23,892 nucleotides of DNA from Setaria digitata (taxonomy: Eukaryota; Nematoda; Chromadorea; Rhabditida; Setariidae), in NCBI GenBank assembly GCA_003640385.1, contig RCAB01000727.1:1-23892 (forward strand), written 5' to 3'. The notes beneath the pieces were generated by a model. That model had not been told where the DNA came from and did not search any database. It saw nothing but the letters and a program-made list of their open reading frames with translations. The position numbers and the translations under genes are program-made. This document shows, piece after piece, positions 1 through 12,300 of the stretch (positions are counted from its first letter, which is position 1; each line of letters opens with the position of its first letter).

Positions 1-2100
1 AAAAAAAAAAAAAATGAAAATATGCAATGAGTAAAATTCCGAAATTGAGGATGGTTTAAACTAATATAAGATGGATTGCATTCATTACGAAATTCGAATT
101 TCAATTTATACATTCTGATCTTGATTACCATCTTATAAAAAACAATGAAATAATTATTGATTATAGCACTTCATTGCACTTTATAAAATTTCTCAAATAT
201 TCCAATTAATCCGTCAGAACTGCACAGACAATTGCTGCCTTTCCTTCTTCATTTTAATTAGATTCTTGCAGTGGAATATTTTCGATCAAATTTTGGAATG
301 GAAAAAGTTTTTATTGTTGTATTCATCTCTGATCTAATAAATTGACATCTTGTGAGTGCATGCGTAAACTCTCCAAAGAATTAATGCAATACAGAGGATG
401 AAAATTTGAATTGTAGAATATTTACTAGTTCCTGAAGACATATAATTTAAATAGTCGTTTTCTTGACAAAGGCTGAATATAGAAGAAATTCAAGTAACAC
501 AAATGCAATTTAGTGATGTCAACGAAATATTCCGATTCTTCATTTCAAAAAGATCAAAATTATGTTTGGAGATGTTTATAAACAGTAAAACTCCATGAAT
601 TGCCGTTGTTAAATTTGCCGATAAGGAATTGACCAAAATTCAATTATATCAAATGAAAACTTCCAAATACACTGTTTGCAGGAAAAGTTGAAAAGTTAAT
701 AATGTAATATTTAAACATAAGAACCTTTTCGAGGAGAGAAAGAAAACTATTCATTCAAATGTCAAATGTATTTATTGCCTTATTTGTCACTATCTCGTTG
801 ATGTCACGTTCATTTTTATTCATCATTGATCGAAATTTGCCTCTTTGTAATCTAATTTCAAACATTACCAGTCTAGGATAAATTGCTCATTAGCCAAGCC
901 AAGAATGCTCATCACTTGTCGAACAATCATCCAAATGTTGCCTTGAAGAATAACATTTACTGTTGCTTTTTGCTGATGATTATATGCCATATTTAGGATG
1001 AGCATGAAGTTTTTCTAAATTCCACAAATATGGCTACCGAAAATTAAGTTGGCGCAATTTGAACCTTTCGGGATACTTATCATTCTTGACTTTGTTCAGA
1101 TTATGACAGCATAAATTTAATAAGTGTTAGATCTGATATGATGATCATTACTTGTAATCGTGATGATTAATTTTATCGACACATTTCAAAACCATTAAAT
1201 AAATTCCATTAAGGTGATTCCATTAATTGAGTTCCATTTAAGTCATTCTGATTTAACGCATTTCATACTATTTTTTTATCAAACAGTGTTGATTTCAGAA
1301 TGGAAAGAGAGAGCACTGTTTGAGTAATTAATTCTGTTCAAGATTCATTCTAACTTTTTTTCGAATAATTGAGGAAGAACTAAGGACTCATTATTTCCAA
1401 TTGATTATTGCAAAATTAAGTTAATGTTTTGATTTTAGTGTTTCAAACTACGTTCACACTTATTTTCAGAACTTACTGAGTAGAAAATGAACTTGATGAA
1501 GGAAAAGCGGTAAGAAAGAAATGAGGTGTTTTATCAAATGATGTGTACATTTATCAAGGTGCATCATTATGTTAGTAATGGAATGGCCATTATTAACAGT
1601 GAGATCTTTATGTAAACGTTATCAATACATAAAGCTCATCATTATCATTATCACTACCATTACTTTCCATCATCAACACGAATATATTGCAATATGGGAC
1701 CAAATGCTGTATGATGAACAAAGTAATAAATTAAAGATAGAGAATAAACCAATGATCGAAAAGTTTCATGCAGCTTATTGCCATTATCACCATATCATTA
1801 CTGTAATTGATCACTGTAATTGCGATTATTGAAAGAAGTGCCATATTATAACTTATATAAGCACACTAAATGATACTTTTCTATTTTCTTTTATCACGCA
1901 AACTCAACCATACAAATTCGTTTCAATCATTCTTTCATTTATTCATTCAATTTGGTACCATTTCGTAAGGATAGAACAGTTATTGCTTTGCTCTTTCTCT
2001 TTTAAATCCCATAAAATCTAAATTAGTCATAATTTCATTGTTTCAGTTTCGTATTTCTTTTTGCATTTTGCATTTTCAATTCTTCGTATTCTTTCTGTTC

Positions 2101-2127
2101 GTCTGTCTGTTTGTTTGTTTGTTTTTT
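2101..2127. repeat. Short GTCT/GTTT microsatellite
   Basis: A run of two GTCT-like units is followed by about four GTTT units and then a T tract. It accounts for the K/Q/T/N-rich low-complexity part of the overlapping minus-strand frame, so that frame should not be read as a gene. Confidence 0.7.
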
Positions 2128-3535
2128 AAACGCTAAATTTCGTAAACAAATATCCAAATTTGAAAATTTGTTGTCACAAGAGAGCAGGAGTTTCAAAATC
2201 ATTTCAACTTTTTCTTTCGTTAATTTCGATGTCACAAAAATTACAGTGGTTGTTTTCAGTGCGTTTATTTTCACTCCAGAAGGAAGATGCTCTTTACTTC
2301 GCAAACTTCGCTGTATTGATCATAATATTATGCAGATGCAATCAGTTTGAATTTTAATAAAAGCTACAGCTCTAAAAGATTGGTAAAATTGTGCAAAATT
2401 GGTACTTGAAATAAAAATTGTTTTTGAATGTGTAAATTTATGTCTCGAATATTTCATTTTTTAAATTTGATTTGATTTCATTGGGAAAAAAGAAATTTAT
2501 ATGCAATATAACAGAATGTTATACTTTTAGCAAAATTTAACGAGCGATTTGTTAACTTAAACTTTGTAACGCAATACTTTTGCTCACTTAAAAAAATTCC
2601 TCTTTACTTGATGATTTTGTTTGTCAACTGCTTAGGATGTACTTCTTACTCTTATATGCTATCATTTCTTAATCCTAATATTTCTTATAATTCAAACTTT
2701 TCAGTAATTTGAATATTTTTCAAAATTTATGCGAACTTGTTTTCAATAGGAAATATTTGTCGTTCTATGAATGTTAGCAATTAATTTACTGTAGCAATTA
2801 ATCTGACCTTAAATGGGAATCATTAACAAATAAATAATTAATAAAATCAAAGTTTTTTATTCAACCTCATTTCTTTCCGGCGAACATTATAAGCACCTAT
2901 TGCGTAATACCATATACTAAATGAGCATTCGTGATCATTATTATGAATGTTTGTGAAATTTTAAGAAAACTTTTTTGTTGTTCCATTGTTTTTCAGAAAG
3001 TATACTTACTATTTTGTGCAAAAATTATAAAACTTTACCACTGGTTAAATGGAATAGAATTTGTTTTTTTCTTGATAATCAAATAATAAACCCACTTTTT
3101 AAAAATTTTTTTCTAGCATATGAAAAAAAAAATTGTGAAGTGATTTTTTATTAAAGAATGCAAAAAAACTTCATTCATTTTCTTCTTTTACTTTTATCAT
3201 CAATTATCATGCAGCACATTGATAAACAATCTTCTTTTTTTTTTTTTTATTTTGATAATAACGGTAAATTTTTTATAAACTATAAAATTCATGCAAAGAT
3301 ATATGCTTATTAAAAGAATATTTTGAATTATAAATTACAATTTCAAGGTTTAATTTTTCTTATCGATACTTGTTCACATAATTACTATATAGATTAGTTT
3401 TATCAATAAATATGTAAATATTTAAAATTTTCGAATTAACTAATAAAATTCAGCACCCTTATCAATATGCAAAAAAAGTTTGTTGTCTCAAAAAAACTGC
3501 ATCAATTAGTGTAGTCTGCTCTTCGGGTGACAGTC

Positions 3536-3558
3536 TTTTTTTTTTTTTTTTTTTTTTT
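3536..3558. repeat. Poly-T homopolymer (23 nt)
   Basis: An uninterrupted run of 23 T. Similar long runs occur at 14770-14792 and in atlastin introns 7 and 10. Length accuracy of such runs in the assembly is doubtful. Confidence 0.85.
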
Positions 3559-4862
3559 AAATCAGAATTACTATTTGCATTTTAATTAGTTCAATATTTA
3601 TCAATTCATCGCCTTTGACATTTCGGCAAAAAGTTGAAAAGTTGAAAATGGAAGAAAGGCGCAGAAAAAGAAAAGGAATTAAGTGTTTACGATAATAAAA
3701 TAAACTAAAATATGAAAAGAAATGTGAAGAAGAGACGAATATTTGATAAATAACTTTACACAACGTCCTAATTATTGTTACCAATGGATGAGTCTATGCT
3801 TCCAATAAATTCCTCACTGGGATTTGCAAAATGAATTCATTGCCTTCTGCAAGATTCCTCTCAAATTATCATTCAATCAGCCTATTGATTTATATTTAAT
3901 TAACATTTTCATATCAGACGATTTAGTTCACTTATTTTTAGCAATAAATCTGTTTTAAACATGTTTGATCAGACAGATCGATCTTTTTTTTCTTTCGAAA
4001 TTCACAATAAAATTTTTTTTTTCACCATTAATTTATAATAAATTAAGAATAGAAGAACGTTAACTAATACTTTGCAGTTCGAATTTTTCTTTCCTTCTTT
4101 CTTCTGAGAGAATTCTCTTCATGAACTGATAAATTTTCCTAGCAAACTAATAACATAAAAATAAAAAAAAATTTCAGAAATGGAGATTTCATTTTTCCCT
4201 CATAATTAGCTCCTTTCCGTGGAGAGAAATGATAATAACTTCTTTGTATTTAACAGGCGTTATCTTGATTTTATATTCTGAAAATTAAAACTAAGCTTTG
4301 TGAAAGTAGATAGCTTACTGACCTCTTAAAGCACGTTATCTAATGAGCTTAAAAGTTCGTTTGAGTAAAATTTTTTGGAAAACATCTCATTAATTGCTTT
4401 CAGCTTTTCTTTTGACAGCTTCCGGATTAACTTTAGAATGTCATCACCGACAAAAAGCAGTCACTTAGCAATCTTGTTTAGTGATTATATTGACTGCTAC
4501 ATCATTTACTTCCGGTCATCACTTTATGAATTTCTACGGTAGCAACATGATGGAAGAAAAATTTCTATATTGTTTCACATCTTTTTCCTCCAGCATATTC
4601 CATCTTATCATCAGAGATTTGATTGAAGCTGGCGAAGACTAATCGAGCATAGTTAGGAGGAAGCAATGGGTTTTTCTCAGCATTTCACTTGCCTATGCTA
4701 ATAAAATTTAAATCACATGTAATCTTTAGAATCCTTTGGTGATTTGTTGTTTCGAGTTAAAATTGGAAATGTTTGAAAAGACGGAGCGTCATTCACGCAA
4801 TTTCTAGTATATAATTGACGTTTAATCACGTCAAAGATGATCTAAATAATAGAATTCCATTT

Positions 4863-4879
4863 CTACGTGTAACACGTAG
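4863..4879. repeat. 17-bp inverted repeat CTACGTGT-A-ACACGTAG
   Basis: Two perfect 8-bp arms flank a single central base. Each arm contains ACGTG/CACGT, a core recognised by bHLH-PAS and some bZIP factors. It lies far from any supported gene, so a regulatory role is only a guess. Confidence 0.6.
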
Positions 4880-5084
4880 CAAACAAATTACTTAGTTTTT
4901 AAGCAAACTGTGTGAAAGAGATAACAAGACGTAAGAGTTTTTTTTTTTTTTGGAATATAAGCCTCATTCAATTACATTACGTGTTTGAAAATGTTAAAAT
5001 GAAAGGAATTTTTACATAAATTAAATTAATTAATACGTACAAGTCTAACGTATCAGGAGAAAATGCAAGTATTATTACGAGTCA

Positions 5085-5120
5085 TCATTACTGTGATCAT
5101 TAAAAAAATGATCATAATGA
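5085..5120. repeat. Hairpin-forming inverted repeat
   Basis: Arms TCATTA-ctg-TGATCATT and AATGATCA-TAATGA pair around an AAAAA loop. This gives 14 paired bases with one 3-nt bulge. No flanking gene explains it; it may be a chance palindrome of A+T-rich DNA or a remnant of a small element. Confidence 0.6.
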
Positions 5121-6093
5121 GAAAGGAGTTATGTATGGAAAATAAAGGTAAGATAAAGTCAAATATATAAGCATCATACTAAGGCATGAAATCAACAAAA
5201 AAAAAAAAAGTAAAATTAGAATTATTCAAGTCAAATTTTTAAGAAGTAATAGAGAAAAACAATAACTTTTCAAATTTATAATCTTAATAATTTATTATGA
5301 ATTTGATTGGGAATAAATCAGAGAATTTTCAGCTCTACTCAAGTAGTTCCTTATTGGAAATTGAGAATCACAAAATAATGATTTAGAAGAAAAAAAAAAA
5401 GCTTTAAGGTAATATATCCAAAGTAAATTGTTAACTGTTTTTGAAACTCAGTTTCAGTATGAAAGTTTAGGTAATTAGAAAGATTTAATTAATTATGCTC
5501 AAAAGCAGTAGAAATTGTTTGTTTCGTTAATGATCTCGTTGGAGTATGAAAACACCAGTTGTACAATTAAATTTATAATTTTAATTGCTCTCATTGCGGC
5601 TTGCATTAATGTTTAAGCATTTTATCAATTTCGTCTCACTATCACTTCTATCAGGCTTGCGCCCGATAAATATCGCTTTCATCAATTAATCTTTGATTTT
5701 ATTCTCACTTTACTTGATACTATTAGGTAAAATATAAATCTTAAAGTAGGCATTAATTATTGAACGCAGATATCATTGATCAATAAAAAAGTGTTAAGAT
5801 ATGTAGCAAAAAGTTTATCTAACAATGCATGTCATTTGAATATTCTATTAGTAGTAATTGCAATTTTATTTGCTAAAATCTTCTCACTATACCTATACTT
5901 TTGGAAATAAAACCATCATTTTCAGTAAAAATTAAATGAGCATTTGTTTGGAAATTGCTTTGAAGAAAATTATGGATAGCTTTTTTAATGCTTACTGATA
6001 AAGTTTAGCTTTAGCTTAGTAAATGACACCTTAAATGTTTACATCAAGTATGTCTGAAAGTTGATATTAGTGCTCCTAATATTATCGCTGATC

Positions 6094-6258
6094 CCGATTA
6101 CTGAAATATTATATGTTGTAACCGATAAAATGACAAATAAATTCGGGTTTACAAATTTGAACTGATCTGAACCTATCTCAATCATTGAAATATTATATAG
6201 TGAAATAGATTAAATGACAAATATGAATCCTAGCCTATAATTTCGAATTTAAGTTTTT
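6094..6258. repeat. Diverged tandem duplication, about 83-bp period
   Basis: The segment with TGAAATATTATAT at 6102 followed by AAATGACAAATA recurs at 6185 with the same order of motifs and many substitutions. This is an old local duplication. No coding frame runs through both copies. Confidence 0.5.
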
Positions 6259-9200
6259 AGTAAATTCAGTAGTTTGCATTTAGTTTGATTGCTTAATTTG
6301 CCTTAATAATATTACCATTCCGCGGATAGTATATTAATTAAATAAAAGAAAGAAGGTTTTATGTTAATATTACAAACTAAATAGTTTAAAATTATTTCAT
6401 AAGTGAAATTATATTAACTTGTGTCTAGATAAATGCACCATCCAGCACTAATTAGTAAACTAAGAACTGAAAAGTAGAGAAAATGACTAATGTGAGGAAG
6501 AATAAAAGAAATAAAGTGTTTAATATAATTTTGTTTAATTCAAGTCAAATAATAGCAGCTATAGTAAATGAATATTTCCACTTTTTTTTTTTCATTTCAC
6601 TTTTTTTTTTTTCAAGACAAAATCACTGAATCGTTTATTTTTATTGGAAATTCTTTAATGCGCATAGAATGAAAGAGGAGGAAGTACCGTTAACTTGAGA
6701 AATTTAAGATTATAACTTAATTCCGGTTATATGAACGGATTGTGAACGGATTAGCTGTGTAAATGGAATAATGAGTGAGTGAATAAGGAAGAAAGTGTTT
6801 CGTTCAAAGGAGTAAATAACTCACTGGCAAGCAAAGAAGTTTTGATATCCTACTCTGTACGATGGATTTATTTTTTTCACGTTAATATATTCATTTCGTT
6901 CGATCAAAATTTCTTGATGAAATTTTTATTATCATTGAAATATTTGATTTAAACTGACTGATCTGAAAGTATTATTCAATATAGTACAAAAATTAATCAT
7001 TCATTCAGTTTCGTTTTATTGCTTATAGAAACATATCAAGCAACTAACAATTCATTGATTTTCATCAATTGTTAAATCAACAAATCATTTATTGCATTTC
7101 TATTTTCATCCCTACTCATTAATATAGCAATTACTCATTCATATAACAATTGCTCAGTTTCGAATTTTTTATAACAACTTTTTTAAATAATTTTTTCAAA
7201 TCATAACATGTATATGCGTTTTTATTTTATCATTATTTTGTATGCACTTATTTTATTAATTACTGATTATGCAGTAAACCAACAATTTTTCAATCACTTT
7301 TTTTAAAAATCTTTTTCGTTCAACATTTCTGTCGCCTTATTTGCTATTGTTTTTTTCTTCTTTTGATTGTAGCAAATCTTTGCAAAATTTGTACAATTTC
7401 TAAATTTTTTTAGCCAAAAAAAGAAAAATTAAGAAAAATACAGCATCATTTTTGTGACTGCCCACTAATTATATAGTTGTAATTGTGAATGTAATTACGT
7501 ATGAACAAATTATAACACATACATGCATTTTCGGATCATTCATTTCGTCCAATTTTATCACTTCGTTTATCACTTAGTTGAAATATTGAATTCGAATTAT
7601 TTCAACAACAGTTATTAGCACACGTTTTCTCTCCTTTTTTTTTTAGTTCCAAGAAACTAAAGAAGGAAAAATGAAATGTTATAATTTTGCTATTAGCTAT
7701 ATCATATCTGGTAGGTTAAAATAAAATAATAAATGAAACAATATGTGCTCAATAATAAATAAAACTTGGAAAAAAGCCACTCTCATTAATCAACTTACTT
7801 TTGTATTTCATTACTATTATTTAATCTAGTAGTTCTATTCAAATTTGCTGATTACAACCACTTCTTAAATCATATAATTATTTTTAAATCAATTAATCAT
7901 TATTTTTTAAATTAATGATGAAGTATTTAGGGTGCAATTTCAATTCCCAAAATTTGTTTGTGATTTAATTAAAATTCATTTTGATCAATAAAATGATTAA
8001 CTGTTGTGTCCATGTACCTTTTTCTCCAGCAATAAAAAAACTTATCATATCAATTGAATTGCATATCCATTATCATTTATATTATTTGAAAATATAATTG
8101 TAATTAAATTTGATCTAAAATTCAATTAATTTTCGTTTTCGAATCAATTATGAAGAGGTGTGATCTAAAGATCTAAATTATTAATATAATAGTCAAAGAA
8201 AAAAAAAAAGTAGATTTCTTCGCAATCTCAAATGAAAAGAAATTGGAAGTTTTACTGTGTCTTCCATATGAACTTCCTCATTCATGTTTCTCATTTTCTT
8301 CAATCATATATCGATAGCTTTTCTTTTTTCATTCTTTTCAATTTCCTTCATCTGAATAACGTCTTCAAAGAATGCAAGTTTTTAGTGCTGGAAATGCTCA
8401 AATGTGAAATTATTTTATAGATTTTACCGAATTTTCATTCGATATGGCGAAAAATTAATTTCTTTATCAATTGTATCCTATAGTAGCAATGGGATATTTC
8501 GACTTGACGAAATGAATATCATTAACGTAGCTTACATCCTTGAAAATGTTTTCTGATAATATTTACCAAGTAAGTTAAGAAACGATTAGCAACTTACTAA
8601 TAATGAATAGTAGCTAACATTTAGGAAAAGAAAAGAGAAAAGAAATTGAGAAAATTTTAAGAACACAATGTCCTAAAACGAATTCATCCGAAAGGAATAT
8701 AAAACTTTTTTTTATTGGCAATTCAGAAGATGCATTGAATATAAGCAAAGTTACAAACTTCATTGGTTCTTGCTCATCTCATCCAGCTAAGAAATGCGAA
8801 TAAGCTGGAAGGCGCATTTTTAAAAATTTAACTACATTCAGCAATGGGAACATTTGAATTGAGGATAAGTAATTTAAAAAGTTTTTTTTTTTTGAGAATT
8901 TTGCGAAAAAATTTATTTTCTTAATATATAAATGAATCTGTCCTTATCAGAATTTTTGCTCAACTATATGATGATGCTTCCAAAGTAAAGTTTTCGAAAT
9001 GTCCCGAAAAAAAAAAATCTAATTAAATATTATCCAATAGATCAGTTGTTCTAATTTTTGAATTATTGTTTTCATTTTGTTGATGTTTAACCCAATTCCG
9101 GTTAATGAATTAACTAACTATGCGATAAATTAACGATGTATTTGCCATTAAATTTTCTAAATATTCTCATTTACTTTTTCATTTTTTTTCAGTATTTGAA

Positions 9201-9312
9201 TAAATAGAAGGATTGAGTCGGATAAACGCCTTATTCTTCTTAGCATCTCTTTTAATAATGAAGTCGGAAAGTGAAGCACAACTTTGTGTTCTTATTTGGG
9301 AGCGTTTTAATA

Positions 9313-9320
9313 TGACGTCA
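9313..9320. promoter_or_regulatory. Perfect CRE octamer TGACGTCA upstream of atlastin
   Basis: The sequence contains the full palindromic cAMP-response element TGACGTCA, ending 55 bp before the presumed atlastin ATG and 42 bp before the first exon boundary. CREB/ATF-family bZIP proteins bind this octamer in animals, nematodes included. Its position in the proximal upstream region makes it a candidate regulator of atlastin. Binding itself is inferred. Confidence 0.5.
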
Positions 9321-9354
9321 TAGACACTTGCCAAGATTGAAATTTCAAAATGTA

Positions 9355-9362
9355 AATTGCAG
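9355..9362 (+). promoter_or_regulatory. Probable 3' splice or trans-splice acceptor before atlastin ATG
   Basis: AATTGCAG ends at 9362, 13 nt before the ATG at 9376. With no upstream coding exon required by homology, this is a natural place for spliced-leader (SL) addition as seen on many nematode mRNAs. It could equally be the acceptor of a 5' UTR intron. The polypyrimidine tract is weak. Confidence 0.4.
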
Positions 9363-9375
9363 ACTTGACAATACA

Positions 9376-12300
9376 ATGTCATTCGATTTAACGGCACCGT
9401 TTCAAGCTGGATTTAGCACTCGTGATCAAATAGAACATCGCCATAAAGTCCATCCTGTTCAAATAATTGCACCACTATCATCACAGCCCAATCGTTACAA
9501 ATTTTTGGAAAATTCACTTACTTCCGTACTTGGACATTCATCCATCGCTAATAAAAAGATATTTTATTTTATGTCATTTTATTTTGAAATTTTTGAATTT
9601 CATGTCGATAAATTCAGTCTGAATAAATAAAGTTTTTAATTTATTATAAATTCATATTTAATTTAGGTTTTTAATTTATTATATTTAATTTCAGGTAGTA
9701 ATCATTAGTGTAGCAGGTGCATTTCGAAAAGGGAAAAGCTTCCTACTTAACATATTTCTCGACTACTTATACAGTTTGCAAAAGTCACAACAAGTAATTT
9801 TCATTCATTTTTAATTAAATTTAAAATGATTTTGTTTTAAATATGATAAAATTTTGTTAACTTAATTTAGCAACAAATTTTTATCCTTTCAAAGAATGAC
9901 ACAACTTTGAAATGGCTTCTGGACGATTCACAATTAGAAGGCTTTCATTGGAGACCCGGAATAAAGCGTGATACCGCGGGAATATGGATTTGGGGTGAAC
10001 CGATAATGATTGAGGCAGCGAATGGTGAAACGTATGCGGTTGTTTTGGTTGGTTAAAATTCACGATTAATTCGTTAGCTCTCAATAATATGTTAGTTTAA
10101 GTAAAGATTTACTTTTTTTTTTTGTAATTCATTTACTGTTCTAAATACATTTACATTGTTCTTCTTTTTGAAAAAACTTTTTTGAATGAAATGTAATGGA
10201 AATTCCATGTTACTCAAACTCTTAATCTAATTAGTATTAATTAAAATGAATATATCTTATAGATGGATACACAAGGTACGATGGATAATGCGGCATCACC
10301 ATATCAAATGTCGAGCACTATCTTTGCGTTATCAACTTTATTCAGTTCAATACAAGTTTACAATGTAGTTGAAACAATCCTTGAAGATTCACTTGCAAAT
10401 CTGTCACTTTTTATTGAATATGGGCGCTTAGTTCAGAATGAAGCTACACGACGGAAACAACCTTTCCAGGTTTTAAAATATTTCATTCTATTTAGCAAAT
10501 AATTAATTTAGTTATTTTAGTAGTTTTTAATAAGCAATTTACAATAGTTACATTCGCTTTACTCAAAAGTTTTATTAAATGCAACAAATAAATTACTAAT
10601 AAATTTCAAGCGACTTTTTTTAAAAAATATTTTTGGCATAATTGGAAATATTTAGAGGAGCTATCTTTTCTTTTTTTTTTTTTTTTTTCAAAAATTTTTG
10701 TTGTTTAACGGTTGAGAAGATCTAAATTGTAAAATCAAATTTTAGACAATCGTTTTTGTTGTTCGAGATTACAAATCATCCGAGGAATGCCCGTATGGAT
10801 TTGAAGGTGGCATGGATTACCTGAAAACAATCCTCCAAGCAACATCATCTCAACAGGTTTGCTCTTTGTCTCGCTTCGTTCCTTCTTCCCTTTTTTCTAA
10901 ATTAAATAAAAAAATTTTGTTAAATAATCCTATATACTATTCGAAAGATACTTCTTTTAAATTATTTTATAAACTTTAAATTATGCTTAGTTTGTTCAAT
11001 GCTAAATTTAACAAAAAGACGTTTGTATAAAAAATAATGAAATTTTAGCCTAAAGCAAGGTCAAAATCTCGGAAGTAAATTATATTGAATAATTTAAAAT
11101 TAACAATATTACGTTTCTTTTTGCAGTCTGATGAGTTGAAGACCGTTCGAAAATATATTCAGAGTTGCTTCGAACAAACATTATGCTTTTTATTACCACA
11201 TCCAGGTCATCGGGTTGCGGACCGTGATTCTTTCAAAGGGCTTGTAAAAGGTTATTATTAAATTAGAACAGTAAAATATAACAAATTAGTAACATTGTAC
11301 TAAAAATAAACAAATTTTTAATAATTTTAAATTTAAAAAATGCAAACTTAGAAGAAATATTGGAAAAAAAAATTTTTGCAGATATGAAACCGTTATTCAA
11401 AGAAGAAGTGAAAAAGATGACAGCACACCTTTTGAATCCACATGCATTACAACCGAAAATTGTTAACGGGAAAATGATAACATGCCGGAAAATTACGGAT
11501 ATGTTCAGGGTTTCGCTTTCCTTTTTTCCGTTTCCTTCTTTATTCTTGGGAAATTTCAATTTTGTGCACAAAATACGCTATTATCAGCAGAGATAGAAAT
11601 GTGATAGCAACGAATGAAGTGATTTTTTTCGAAAACTGTCTTTTTTTTTTGAATTTTCAAGAATTTGTCAAAATATTCGAGAGTTCTTTTTTTTGTTTTT
11701 CTTTTTTTTTTTTTTTTTAAATTTTCAGGAATTTGCCAAAACGTTCGAGTGCTGTATGATACCAGAACCACAGATGATTATAGACACAAACGCTCAGTTA
11801 ATATTTCTGGAAGCAGCAAATGAAGCAAAAACGGCGTATATCCGAGGAATGGACCGAGTAAATGATTTAAAATTTCAAATAGTTATCTATGCAACAATTC
11901 AATAATAAAAGAAAAATTTGAGTTAATTTACATTAAAAAGTGTCCTTGCAGTGGTTTGAAGGGAAATGAATAAATCATTTGAAATTAAATTTTATTATAT
12001 GCTATTTCTCATTCTAATTATCAAGTGAATCATATCACAAGCAAGAAAACTTTTTAACAATAATCACTGTTTTAAATTGAAGGAAAAAAATACTCTTTTT
12101 TCCTGAGACAGAAAAAAATATATTTTAGGTTTGCTTGAAACCAGGAATGCTGCCGGAAAAACGGCTCTATGAAGCACATATTAAATATGGTATTATAGCT
12201 TTAAATATTTTTGAAAAATGTCCAAAAATTGGAAGTAGCGAAGTTCGTTCCAGAAATTTGTCAACGCTACAGCAAAGTCTTAATGTAAGGATTATTAAAC

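Larger units (their letters stand above)
1..9312. other. Long gene-free A+T-rich stretch
   Basis: No coding region, RNA gene or mobile element can be supported here. Several open frames of 62-89 codons exist (for example 1569-1832 on +, 2035-2304 and 3557-3784 on -), but they lack splice context, begin at non-ATG codons in some cases and show low-complexity or hydrophobic composition expected by chance. The stretch holds homopolymer runs (23 T at 3536-3558), a short GTTT-type microsatellite near 2101-2127, a diverged tandem duplication (6094-6258) and inverted repeats at 4863-4879 and 5085-5120. It could be intergenic, or a very long intron or upstream region of a gene outside the window. The poly-A at bases 1-14 is simply the window edge. 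Confidence 0.6.

Noticed and set aside
2035..2304. 89-codon minus-strand frame rich in Lys, Gln and Thr
   Set aside because: It starts at a non-ATG codon, part of it is a translated GTTT microsatellite, two + frames of similar size overlap it, and its length is expected by chance at this base composition.
4350..4720. Less A+T-rich patch with several short exon-like frames after AG acceptors
   Set aside because: All three forward frames and the reverse frames show similarly short runs, none above 57 codons, and no pair can be joined with confidence.
9179..9397. Minus-strand 72-codon frame over the atlastin 5' end
   Set aside because: Antisense shadow of atlastin exon 1 and its upstream region, with no independent support.
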